From NCBI RefSeq assembly GCF_001824475.1, contig NZ_MHXN01000045.1:62001-126000 (forward strand): DNA of 64,000 nt, given 5' to 3'. Shown here in pieces: positions 1 to 7,754 of this stretch (its first letter is position 1; each line of letters starts with the position of its first letter). Source of the DNA: Phenylobacterium sp. RIFCSPHIGHO2_01_FULL_69_31. GTDB lineage: Bacteria > Pseudomonadota > Alphaproteobacteria > Caulobacterales > Caulobacteraceae. Both the position numbers and the translations under genes were made by a program. The notes beneath the pieces are model-generated. The model made no database searches. It was not told the origin of the DNA and saw only the letters and a list, made by a program, of their open reading frames with translations.

Positions 1-704
1 CCGGCCCCGATCAGGCTGTCGTGCGTGCCGGCGTCCTCCCACGCGAAGCCGCGACCCAGCAGTTCCACGTGCAGCTTGCCTTCCTGCAGGTAGACGTCGT
101 TCAGGGCGGTGATCTCGAGCTCGCCCCGGGCGGAGCGCTCCAGCGTCTTGGCGATCTCGCTCGCGCGGCCGTCGTAGAAATAGAGGCCCGTGACCGCGTA
201 GTTCGACTTCGGTTTCGCCGGCTTTTCCTCGATGGAGAGCGCCTTATTGTCGGGCGACAGCTCCACCACGCCGTAGCGCTCGGGATCGTGCACCGGGTAG
301 CCAAACACCGTGGCGCCTTCCTGGCGCGCGTCAGCGTTCTTCAGCATCTGCACGAAGTTCTGGCCGAAGAAGATGTTGTCGCCGAGGATCAGGGTCGAGG
401 GCTCGCCGCCCACGAACTCTTCGCCCAGCAGATAGGCTTCGGCGAGGCCGCCCGGCGTCGGCTGGATCACATATTCGAACCGCACACCGAACCGCGAACC
501 ATCGCCCAGAAGGCGCTTGAAGCCCGCCTGGTCCTCGGCCGTGGTGATGATCAGGATCTCGCGGATGCCGGCCAGGAACAGCACCGACAGCGGATAATAG
601 ATCATCGGCTTGTCATAGACCGGCAGCAGCTGCTTGCTGACCGCGATGGTCAGGGGGTGCAGCCGGGTGCCGGCGCCGCCGGCCAGGACGATACCGCGCC
701 TCAT
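1..704 (-). CDS. rfbA: Glucose-1-phosphate thymidylyltransferase, partial (3' end beyond window)
   Basis: Makes dTDP-glucose from glucose-1-phosphate and dTTP, the first step of dTDP-L-rhamnose synthesis for surface polysaccharide. My translation from the ATG at 704 starts [19 protein letters not shown], the nucleotidyltransferase signature, and continues with the RmlA segments [25 protein letters not shown] (metal/nucleotide site), VVELS, EEKP and [12 protein letters not shown]. About 234 codons are present of a usual 290 or so; the C-terminus is cut by the left window edge. The start codon overlaps the rfbB stop in an ATGA, so the two are translationally coupled. There is no frame damage. 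Identity is secure from the motifs. Confidence 0.96.
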   Translation of the reverse strand, partial: MRRGIVLAGGAGTRLHPLTIAVSKQLLPVYDKPMIYYPLSVLFLAGIREILIITTAEDQAGFKRLLGDGSRFGVRFEYVIQPTPGGLAEAYLLGEEFVGGEPSTLILGDNIFFGQNFVQMLKNADARQEGATVFGYPVHDPERYGVVELSPDNKALSIEEKPAKPKSNYAVTGLYFYDGRASEIAKTLERSARGELEITALNDVYLQEGKLHVELLGRGFAWEDAGTHDSLIGA

Positions 705-1750
705 GCCTTCACCAGGCCCAAGCGGTCGGAATGGAACCCGCGCTCACGGATCCGTTCGACCCAAGCGTAGTTGTCCACATACCAGCGCACGGTGTCCTCG
801 AGACCCGCGTCCAGCGGCATCCGCGGCGTCCAGCCCAGCTCGCGCTCCAGCTTGGAAGCGTCGATCGAATAGCGGAAGTCGTGACCCGGACGGTCGGTGA
901 CGAAGGTGATCTTGTCGGCGTGGCTGGTGTTGGCCGGCGCCATCTTGTCGAGGTGGGCGCAGATGATCTTGATGACCTCGAGGTTACGCTTCGAAGCGTC
1001 GCCGCCGATGCAGTAGGTGTCGCCCAGCTTGCCCTTGGCCAGGACCAGCAACAGCGCCTCGGCATGGTCGTCAACGTGCAGCCAGTCGCGCACCTGGCGG
1101 CCGTCGCCATAGACCGGGATGGTCTTGCCTTCCAGCGCCCGGGTGATGACCGTGGGGATCAGCTTCTCGGGAAATTGGTAGGGACCGTAGTTGTTCGAGC
1201 AGTTCGTGATGACGACCGGGAACTTGTAGGTGTGCCCCCAGGCGCGGACCAGATGGTCGGACGCGGCCTTGGACGCCGAATAGGGCGAACGCGGGTCGTA
1301 GGGCGTCTCCTCGGTGAAGTCGCCGTCCTCGCCCAGGGCGCCGAACACCTCGTCGGTGGAGATGTGGTGGAAGCGGAACGCGTCCTTCCGGGCGCCGTCC
1401 AGCTTGTTCCAGTACGCGCGGGCCACCTCCAGCAGGATCGCCGTGCCCAGGATATTGGAGCGCACGAAGTCCAGCGGCCCTTCGATGGCCCGGTCGTTAT
1501 GGCTCTCGGCGGCCAGGTGCATCACTGCGTCGGGCTGATGTGTCTCGAACACCGCCTCCACCTTCGCGCGATCGCAGATGTCGACGTGTTCGAACGCGTA
1601 GCCGGGCTGGCTCGCCACGCTCTCGACGTTGTCCAGGTTCGCCGAGTAGGTCAGCGCGTCCAGGTTCACGACCTGATGGCCATCCGCAATGGCGCGGCGC
1701 ACGACCGCAGACCCGATAAAGCCTGCTCCGCCCGTAATCAGGATCTTCAA
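701..1750 (-). CDS. rfbB: dTDP-glucose 4,6-dehydratase
   Basis: Converts dTDP-glucose to dTDP-4-keto-6-deoxyglucose with bound NAD, the second step towards dTDP-rhamnose. The 349-residue protein has the usual length for RmlB. It opens with the Rossmann motif GGAGFIG (7-13), carries the dehydratase active-site segment STDEVFG (131-137, Thr-Asp-Glu) and the SDR pair Tyr157/Lys161 in YSASK. It reads into rfbA through an ATGA overlap. The start is a TTG (1750-1748): homologues begin at this MKILITGG position and no ATG is available. A G-rich stretch lies five bases upstream, and a seven-codon mini-ORF ends on the start codon. Confidence 0.96.
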   Translation of the reverse strand: MKILITGGAGFIGSAVVRRAIADGHQVVNLDALTYSANLDNVESVASQPGYAFEHVDICDRAKVEAVFETHQPDAVMHLAAESHNDRAIEGPLDFVRSNILGTAILLEVARAYWNKLDGARKDAFRFHHISTDEVFGALGEDGDFTEETPYDPRSPYSASKAASDHLVRAWGHTYKFPVVITNCSNNYGPYQFPEKLIPTVITRALEGKTIPVYGDGRQVRDWLHVDDHAEALLLVLAKGKLGDTYCIGGDASKRNLEVIKIICAHLDKMAPANTSHADKITFVTDRPGHDFRYSIDASKLERELGWTPRMPLDAGLEDTVRWYVDNYAWVERIRERGFHSDRLGLVKA

Positions 1751-1799
1751 TGACGCCCCCGGCGCTGCAAACGACGGCCCTCCTTACTATGAAAGGAGG
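1747..1799 (-). promoter_or_regulatory. Leader hairpin masking a strong Shine-Dalgarno, with 7-codon mini-ORF before rfbB
   Basis: On the minus strand CCTCCTT (1799-1793) and AAGGAGG (1785-1779) form a perfect 7-bp stem with a 7-nt loop, so a full Shine-Dalgarno is paired with an anti-SD. Eight bases after AAGGAGG is a TTG (1770) that opens a seven-codon frame MQRRGRH. Its TGA (1749-1747) overlaps the TTG start of rfbB. The layout is visible in the sequence; a role in translational coupling or control of rfbB is inference. Confidence 0.35.
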
Positions 1800-1834
1800 C
1801 CGGTTCAAGGCGGTTGGTTATGGGTCATCACCCG

Positions 1835-2248
1835 CTAACGACCGGTGACCAGATTCAGATCGAGCTTCGCCGGCGTCTCGTCCGCCGGCCGCCCGTGCCG
1901 GCGCTCGATGTCCTTCTGGAGGGCTCGCGCGGCGAAGGCGTGGCCGGTGAACAGGGTGTCGATCGCCCAGCCGATCAGCGGCACGCCGGAGGCGACACTG
2001 TCCAGGCCGAGATAGGCGGCCATGCGCCCGATGGTCTTGCGCGAGGCGCCGGCCTGGACCGCCTCGGTGAGAAGCAGGGCTGCGGCGCCCACGGAATAGA
2101 CGGTTCCCGCCACCGGCACCCACGCGAGCACGCCGTCGACACCCAGGCCCCACGGGCCGAAGCCGACCACGCGGTCCGAGAGCTGCTTCACCCGTTCGGC
2201 CCGCCGCCAGGCCCGATGCGCGCGGTCACGGTCTTCGTCCATGGGCAA
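1835..2248 (-). CDS. DUF4112 domain protein
   Basis: A 137-residue protein of the DUF4112 family, of unknown function. The family hallmark is a hydrophobic core with Gly/Pro-rich turns. Here it is the segment FGPWGLGVDGVLAWVPVAGTVYS (about 30-52), then a second hydrophobic stretch VASGVPLIGWAIDTLF. It is probably a small inner-membrane-associated protein. The TTG start at 2248 is kept because GGAGG lies eight bases upstream; an ATG two codons further in (2242) is too far from that site. It is upstream of rfbB on the same strand with an 84-base gap. Confidence 0.75.
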   Translation of the reverse strand: MPMDEDRDRAHRAWRRAERVKQLSDRVVGFGPWGLGVDGVLAWVPVAGTVYSVGAAALLLTEAVQAGASRKTIGRMAAYLGLDSVASGVPLIGWAIDTLFTGHAFAARALQKDIERRHGRPADETPAKLDLNLVTGR

Positions 2249-2278
2249 TGAAAGCCCCTCCTCCGCGGCCGGTTCCCG

Positions 2279-4792
2279 CTAGATCATGTCGCCGGCGGCG
2301 GCGTCGAGCAGCAGGAAGACCCGCCCGCCTTCCGCCGCCAGCATGCCCGACAGCAGCAGGCCCGCCGGATCCCGCTGAACGGTGTCGTCGATCAGCGTCT
2401 TGTACCGGCGCAGGTAGACCTCGGTGCGGCGCTTCACGTCGTCGTCGGTGAAGAGACGGCGGGCGATCCGGCGCGTGGCCGCCGGCGCCAGCTTGCGCAC
2501 CACCTCGCGGCCGCCCTCGCGGTCGCCGGTCTGCAGCGCGGCCGCGATCTCCTCGATGCGCGCGCCGGGCAGCAGCTTCGCCGGATCGACGCCCATTCGG
2601 GCCAGCTCGGCGCCCAGCACGTCCTCCAGCCGCTCGCCCTCGCCGTCCGCCCCGTCCAGCGAGGCCAGCAGATCCTTCCACGTCCAGGTCTCGCCGCCCT
2701 CGTCGCCATCTTCGGCCTCGGCTCCGGCCGGCGCGGCAGGCGGCCCACCCGCGGCCTCGAACACCGCCGAGAATTCCCGGTCGGTGGCGGTCGGCGTCAG
2801 GCGGATCCGATTGCGCAGGCCGATCCGATCGGCCAGCGCGGCGCCGGCCGGCTCGACGGGCGTTTCCAGCTCGAGCGTCTCTTCGATCTCGGCCTCGGCG
2901 GACGGAAGCGGGGGGGCCTTCGCCTTGCGAACCGGCGGCGGCGGCGGCGCGACAGGCGACGCTGCGACGGGGGGCGCCGCGACGGCCGCCACGCCCATCA
3001 GCTTCACCGCCTCGGACAGCATCTCGAAATTGCGACGCACGCGGTCCTGGAAGGCGGCGTCGATGGCCTGGGCCTCCTCGGCCGTGCGGCGGGCCTGGGC
3101 CATCAGCTCGTCCATCCCGTCCGCCACCGCGGCCCGAACGCGATCGGCCTGGCCGGCGGCCGCGGCCGGCAGTTTCGCCGCGCGCTCTTCCAACTCCGCC
3201 ATCATCGCGGCCAGTTCGTCCAGGGTGGCCCGCGCCGCCTTGGCGCCGTCCTCCAGCTTGCGCGCCGTGACGGCTCCCGCCTCCTCGACCATCCGGGAGG
3301 ATTGCTCGACCAGCGCCCTCGCCTCCTCCAGCCGCGCCTCGAACACCTGGTTAGCCTTCTGGCCCGCGCTGAAGGCGGCCTCGGAAAGCTGGTCGACCTG
3401 CTCGCGCGCGGTTCCGGCGTGGCGGGCGGCGGCGGCTCGGGTCTCCTCCGCGGCCTTGGCCAGGGCCTCGATGGCCGCGCGGGTCTGGGCCTCCAGCTGC
3501 GCCCGCTGCTCGGCGGCGGCGGCCGACACCGCCTCAAGCGACTGCAGCGTCGACTGGCCGAACTCCTCGCGCTCGGCCTTGGCCGTCTCGGCGATATCGC
3601 GGAATTGCAGCGCCGCATCCGACATCAGGCGGCGAAGCTGCTCTCCGCCCGTGAGCGCGCGTTCGCTCATCTCGGCGGCGGACGCGCGCGCCTGGTCGAT
3701 GAACTGCCCCAGGGTGGCCGCGTGGGTGTCGGCATTTGCGGCGAACGCCTCGTGATCGCCTTTGAGCGTCTGGCTCAAGGCCACGAGGGCGGCGCGCTGC
3801 TCGGTCAGCCCGGCTTCTACCGCCCGCACCTGGTCGGCGACGCCGAGGCCGGCCGTCTCGAGACGGGCGATGTGCCGGGTGAGGTCCTCGCCCGCCGTGC
3901 GCGCGACGTCGCTCGCCTCTCCGGCGGCCGCCGCCAGATCGGCGGCCCGGGCCTGGAGGGCGTCTTCGGCCTCGCGGATCTGGGTCTCGGCCACGCCCGT
4001 GGCTTCGGCGATCATCCGGGCCTGCTGTGCGACGGCATCGGTTACCCGGTTGGCCTGGGCGTCGAGGCTCTGGGCCAAGGCTCCCATTTCGGAGCGCTCA
4101 CGGCCGAGGGTGGTCGCCAGCTCCTGCGCGGTGCGCGCCGACTGGGCGGTGGCCCCGGTGAGCTTGTCGGTCTCGAACGCGAGGGCTTCGCGCATGGCGA
4201 GCAGGGTCTCGCGCGCCTCCTCCGCGGCGGCGGCGGCGCGCTCGATCTCTTCGCGGACCGCCAGGGTGACGTCGCCGGCGCGGGCCGCAGCGGCGACCGC
4301 GGGGGCCAGCATGTCCTCGGCCATCGCCCGGGCGCGCCGGGTCTCGTACCCCAGCTTCTGCGCCTGGCGGATCAGGTAGGCGGCGCCCAGGACGAAGATG
4401 GCCGGACCGACGGCGAGCAGGGCGAAGACGGTCAGCGCGAAGGCGTCGTCCTGAAGCGGGGCGACCTTGTTGCGATATCCCACCGCGAAGGCGATGGGGG
4501 CCAGCGCCCAGAGCGCCGCCACCGCAAAGGCGATCAGCCACGTCGGCCAGCCCGACGGCGGGGGATCGGCCGGGTCGAGCGCGGCATAACCATCGGGCTC
4601 GCCGGACGCCGTCACGGCCCGCGCGCCGGGCATCACCACCGCGTGGGCGCCGCGGGACGCTTCCATCGTCCGAAATCCGACCGGCTCGGACGTCTCCATA
4701 GGCTCGGTCGCCATGTTGGCCGCCTCAGCCGCGTGGGGATCCTCGTCCGGGCCCCCGAAGTCCATCGGTCGCGGCCGCTTGGAGAACCTCAT
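2279..4792 (-). CDS. tipN: TipN-like polarity protein: two N-terminal membrane helices and a long coiled coil
   Basis: An 837-residue protein with a short acidic cytoplasmic head (1-80), two hydrophobic helices (about 83-103 and 120-143), then about 450 residues of Ala/Glu/Arg-rich coiled coil. A Pro-rich linker (about 600-640) and a globular acidic C-terminal part follow. In Caulobacter, TipN has this layout and similar length; it marks the new pole after division, orients the flagellum and acts in ParA-driven segregation. The assignment rests on architecture and on the Caulobacteraceae setting, not on aligned residues, so another coiled-coil membrane protein remains possible. ATG start; no neighbouring gene on the same strand within 490 bases upstream. 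Confidence 0.5.
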   Translation of the reverse strand: MRFSKRPRPMDFGGPDEDPHAAEAANMATEPMETSEPVGFRTMEASRGAHAVVMPGARAVTASGEPDGYAALDPADPPPSGWPTWLIAFAVAALWALAPIAFAVGYRNKVAPLQDDAFALTVFALLAVGPAIFVLGAAYLIRQAQKLGYETRRARAMAEDMLAPAVAAAARAGDVTLAVREEIERAAAAAEEARETLLAMREALAFETDKLTGATAQSARTAQELATTLGRERSEMGALAQSLDAQANRVTDAVAQQARMIAEATGVAETQIREAEDALQARAADLAAAAGEASDVARTAGEDLTRHIARLETAGLGVADQVRAVEAGLTEQRAALVALSQTLKGDHEAFAANADTHAATLGQFIDQARASAAEMSERALTGGEQLRRLMSDAALQFRDIAETAKAEREEFGQSTLQSLEAVSAAAAEQRAQLEAQTRAAIEALAKAAEETRAAAARHAGTAREQVDQLSEAAFSAGQKANQVFEARLEEARALVEQSSRMVEEAGAVTARKLEDGAKAARATLDELAAMMAELEERAAKLPAAAAGQADRVRAAVADGMDELMAQARRTAEEAQAIDAAFQDRVRRNFEMLSEAVKLMGVAAVAAPPVAASPVAPPPPPVRKAKAPPLPSAEAEIEETLELETPVEPAGAALADRIGLRNRIRLTPTATDREFSAVFEAAGGPPAAPAGAEAEDGDEGGETWTWKDLLASLDGADGEGERLEDVLGAELARMGVDPAKLLPGARIEEIAAALQTGDREGGREVVRKLAPAATRRIARRLFTDDDVKRRTEVYLRRYKTLIDDTVQRDPAGLLLSGMLAAEGGRVFLLLDAAAGDMI

Positions 4793-5292
4793 CTACGCCC
4801 GTTCCTTCCGACTGTCCGGCCAGCGCGCCCATGGCGCACACCTATCCAGGGGCGCAGGATTACCCTCGGCGCGAGCCGACGCAAACAGGCGGAACGTCTC
4901 AGACCCGCGCTTTGCGATATCGCAGGCCTTGAAGCCGCGTAACTGCAGACGCTGCGGATCGCCGCAAGTTCTCGACGGATCCGTTTGATCTCTTGTCGCC
5001 TGGTCCATTCGCCAGTTGGGCGCGGGCCCCCATCCGCGCTCGTTGAGAGGCTTTGGCCCCGTATCGGACGTGGCGTACCAGGGTGCTGCCAAATGGGAAT
5101 AGGGGAAGGCGAGCGCGTCGCGGCGTCCCGACGGCGATCGACCGACATGAAGGTGGCCGCAGATGCGGTAGGCTGACACCTTCCCTCATGGGTAAAGTGT
5201 GTATCCAGCATCATCGCTCGCGCGAACTCCGACACATGCTGCACAAGTACATGGAGGCCTTGAGCAGCTCGCTAGGGCGATCGGCGGTGTGT
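4793..5292. other. 500-base gap with no supported gene
   Basis: Several short frames run through this stretch on both strands, but all are rich in Arg/Ser/Pro/Cys, lack a Shine-Dalgarno and resemble nothing I know. Base composition looks less GC-biased in third positions than the flanking genes. The 5' part presumably carries the promoter of the TipN-like gene. I see no tRNA, terminator or repeat here. Confidence 0.5.
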
Positions 5293-5985
5293 CTAACGCC
5301 GGAAGCTTCGGATCAGCAGGATGAGGCCGGTGAGGGCCAGCCAGGTGGCGGCGGCGGCGGCAGTGACGACCAACGGGTGGTTGAAGGTCTGGCGCTGGCC
5401 GTAGTCCATGATGTGCAGCATCCAGGCGATGTCCCACAGGCGCCAGGTGTCGGTCCTGACCCCCACGACTTCGCCGTTGGCTTCCGACACCAGAAGCGTG
5501 CTGCGGTCCTTGTCGGCGAACTCCACACGCCAGACCGGCAGCGGCGCGTCGCGGGTTTCGGGCGTGGGCTGGGCGATGCGCCGCACCGATCGGACCGGGG
5601 CGTCGCCGCTGTAGCGCGCGACCGCCAGCGCCCGAGCCTTCGCGGCGTCGATGACGATCCGCCGGCCGTTGACGGCATCGAGCAGCACGACGGCGTCGGG
5701 GGTCGTCGCTTCATACACATAGGTGTCGAACAGCGGCTTCAGCTGCAGCCTCAGGATCGGCGCCCCGACACGCTCGGCCACCGACGCCAGCGGCAGCGGC
5801 GCGGCGGGCGCTGGGATCTGCGCCACCGGCAGTATCGCCGCCTCGCCGCTGACCGCGCTGGAATCCAGCAACGCCATGAACGCCCCGCTGCCGGCCCACA
5901 GCAGGACCTGCAGGCCCAGGATCAAGCCGAGCCATTTGTGAAGACTGCGGATTACGAACAAGGTGGCGGTCTCACGCAACCGCAC
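5293..5985 (-). CDS. PepSY-domain membrane protein (copper operon, distal)
   Basis: A 230-residue PepSY-associated membrane protein. It has an N-terminal helix after RSLHKWLGLILGLQVLLW (about 14-40), a periplasmic PepSY-like region (about 60-190, with WRVEF and a TWRLWDIAWMLHIMDYG segment) and a C-terminal helix (about 205-226). Such two-helix proteins are common beside TonB-dependent metal uptake or metal oxidase genes; their biochemical role is unknown. It is the last gene of the minus-strand copA-copB-PepSY-PepSY run and its start overlaps the previous gene by 14 bases. It is clearly a paralogue of that neighbour, so the pair looks like a tandem duplication. Confidence 0.8.
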   Translation of the reverse strand: MRLRETATLFVIRSLHKWLGLILGLQVLLWAGSGAFMALLDSSAVSGEAAILPVAQIPAPAAPLPLASVAERVGAPILRLQLKPLFDTYVYEATTPDAVVLLDAVNGRRIVIDAAKARALAVARYSGDAPVRSVRRIAQPTPETRDAPLPVWRVEFADKDRSTLLVSEANGEVVGVRTDTWRLWDIAWMLHIMDYGQRQTFNHPLVVTAAAAATWLALTGLILLIRSFRR

Positions 5986-6733
5986 CGCGCCGGCGGCGCC
6001 GGCGGCGGAAGCTGTAGAATAGGAGCCAGCCGCCGGTGACGGCCGACCCCACCGCCAGCCAGGTGAAGGCCCTGAGCAGCGGATTGTTCACGTCCGTCCG
6101 CCCCTCGTAGTCCATGATGTGGAGCATCCAGACGACGTCGAACGCGCGCCACAGATCGTGCCGGCGCGACACCAGTTCGCCGGTCTGGGGCGAGATGTAG
6201 AACGTCGGCCGCCAGGCGCCCTCGAACTCCACCCGCCAGATCGGCGTCGCCCGGCCCTGGATTTCCAGCGGCGCCTTGGTGAGCAGCGTGGCGCTGACGA
6301 TCTCGCCATCCTCCGCGAACAGCGCCTTGGCCCGGGCCCGCGCCTCGGCCTCGCCCAGCGGCGACAGTTTGCGGCCACTGCGGGCGTCGAAGAGCGCCCG
6401 GCCCGCCTCGGCGTCGACCACATAGACCGGCCGGCCGGCCTGGACCTCCAGCCGGGCGCTTTTCAGGCCCGGCGCCAGGTGCGCGAGGTGCGCCGGCTCG
6501 ACCAGGCCCGCGACGGGAAGCGGCCTTGGCGGGACCGCCTTCACCAGGCGATCGCCGTGGATGATGTCGATATGGACCGCGGCCATGTAGAGGCCGCCGA
6601 GCATCCAGAGGACCGCCTGGATCCCCACGACCAGAGCGAGCCACTTGTGAAGCCGGCGCGCCAGGGCCGGCCAGCGCAACGGCGGCCTAGAACCAGGCCC
6701 GGAGACCGGCGACGAACCGCGTGTCCTCGACAT
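5972..6733 (-). CDS. PepSY-domain membrane protein (copper operon, proximal)
   Basis: A paralogue of the downstream gene. It has an N-terminal helix in LARRLHKWLALVVGIQAVLWMLGGLYM, a periplasmic part ending in WRVEFEG...DLWRAFDVVWMLHIMDYEG, and a C-terminal helix followed by an Arg-rich tail. The longer open frame upstream is copB shadow. I chose the ATG at 6733 (253 aa) because GAGG stands six bases before it, although it overlaps the end of copB by 47 bases. A TTG at 6679, just after the copB stop, is the alternative and would give 235 aa. Expected in the inner membrane, transcribed with copA and copB. Confidence 0.75.
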   Translation of the reverse strand: MSRTRGSSPVSGPGSRPPLRWPALARRLHKWLALVVGIQAVLWMLGGLYMAAVHIDIIHGDRLVKAVPPRPLPVAGLVEPAHLAHLAPGLKSARLEVQAGRPVYVVDAEAGRALFDARSGRKLSPLGEAEARARAKALFAEDGEIVSATLLTKAPLEIQGRATPIWRVEFEGAWRPTFYISPQTGELVSRRHDLWRAFDVVWMLHIMDYEGRTDVNNPLLRAFTWLAVGSAVTGGWLLFYSFRRRRRRRGAVA

Positions 6734-7754
6734 CTTCCCCCTCGGCGCGCGCGAAGTCGGCCGTATCGCCGAACTTGCGGCTCCAGACCACGCCGACATA
6801 GGGCGCGAACTCCCGCTTGATCTCATAGCGCAGCCGCAGGCCCAGTTCTGCATCGGAAACGCCGGATCCGACGGCGCGCGTGGGGATGTCCTCGGCCGCG
6901 AAGTTCACCTCGGCGCGCGGTTGCAGGACCAGCCGTTGCGCGAGGCGCAGGTCGTAGGTCCCCTCCAGCCGCCCGAGCAGTTCGCCCTTGTTCGACAGGA
7001 ACAGGGCGCCCTCGGCCTCGAACCAGTAGGGAAGCAGGGTCTCGAAGCCGACGGTGGCGTAGGTCCGCTGCGGTCCGGGTTCGAAGTCGTGCCGCACGCC
7101 GAGCTGCAGGTCGGTGTAGACGCCGACGGCGCGCGAGTAGAGCGCCTGGACCTCGGCGTCGTCGACGCCATGGTCCCAGCTTCCCTCGCCCTCGGACTTC
7201 AGGACCAGGCGATTCAGGTCGCCGCCGTACCAGGCCTCGGCGTCCCAGTGGTAACCGCCGTCCGAGCCGAGCAGCGCCTCGGACAGGTTCAGCATGACCT
7301 TGGACAGGCGCGCCCCGCCATGCTCGCCGGCGAGGATGGCGCGGCCTCGGTCCATGGCGGCCGCGCCGAAGATCCGGTCGGCGGCGTTGTCCCTGGCGAC
7401 GGGCGGAGCGGGCTCGGACCCCACGGGGAGATCGGCCCCGGTCTGCGGCGCAGCCATCGCGTGGCCGGCATGCGGATCGGCTAGCGCCGGGGCGGGCATC
7501 CGATGGCCGGCGTGAGGATCGGCCGGCGGCGACGCCTGCGGCATGGCGTGCCCGGCGTGCGGGTCGGCCGGCGCCGATATGCGGTGACCGGCGTGCGGAT
7601 CCGCGGGCGGCGAAGCCTGCGGCATCGCGTGGCCGGCGTGCGGATCCGCCGCCGGGACGGGCTGCGCATGGTGAGCGTGCGGGTCGGGCGTCTGCGCCAG
7701 GGCGGGCGCGGCGGCGGCCAACGGCAGCAAGGCCAGGAGAATCAGGCGGCTCAT
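6687..7754 (-). CDS. copB: Copper resistance outer-membrane protein CopB
   Basis: A 355-residue CopB/PcoB family protein, an outer-membrane beta-barrel that works with the multicopper oxidase CopA in periplasmic copper tolerance. A signal peptide covers about residues 1-20 (MSRLILLALLPLAAAAPALA). Residues about 24-100 are a His/Met-rich repeat tract, and the rest (about 125-355) is the CopB barrel with DRIFGAAAMDRGR, WYGGDLNRL and the terminal GLRAWF strand. The start ATG overlaps the copA stop (ATGA). The N-terminal repeat tract is longer than in many homologues. Confidence 0.93.
   Translation of the reverse strand: MSRLILLALLPLAAAAPALAQTPDPHAHHAQPVPAADPHAGHAMPQASPPADPHAGHRISAPADPHAGHAMPQASPPADPHAGHRMPAPALADPHAGHAMAAPQTGADLPVGSEPAPPVARDNAADRIFGAAAMDRGRAILAGEHGGARLSKVMLNLSEALLGSDGGYHWDAEAWYGGDLNRLVLKSEGEGSWDHGVDDAEVQALYSRAVGVYTDLQLGVRHDFEPGPQRTYATVGFETLLPYWFEAEGALFLSNKGELLGRLEGTYDLRLAQRLVLQPRAEVNFAAEDIPTRAVGSGVSDAELGLRLRYEIKREFAPYVGVVWSRKFGDTADFARAEGEDVEDTRFVAGLRAWF
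7455..7685 (-). repeat. Coding tandem repeat: DPHAGH metal-binding motif in copB
   Basis: Within copB the peptide DPHAGH occurs five times plus one variant DPHAHH, separated by short Pro/Ala/Met/Gln linkers. A longer unit, DPHAGHAMPQASPPA followed by DPHAGHR, is duplicated almost exactly, and the duplication is visible in the DNA. His, Met and Asp are likely Cu ligands. Repeat number may vary between strains by slippage. Confidence 0.85.

Noticed and set aside
3302-4942. 546-codon open frame on the plus strand
   Set aside because: Shadow of the TipN-like coiled-coil gene; long open frames opposite Ala/Glu-rich coding DNA are expected at this GC content.
4789-5244. Short frames on both strands in the 4793-5292 gap
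   Set aside because: No ribosome site, no domain, Arg/Ser/Pro-rich translations that look like chance frames.
7455-7685. Regularly spaced repeats that could suggest a CRISPR array
   Set aside because: The repeats are in frame within copB and encode DPHAGH motifs; spacers are not unique and there are no cas genes.
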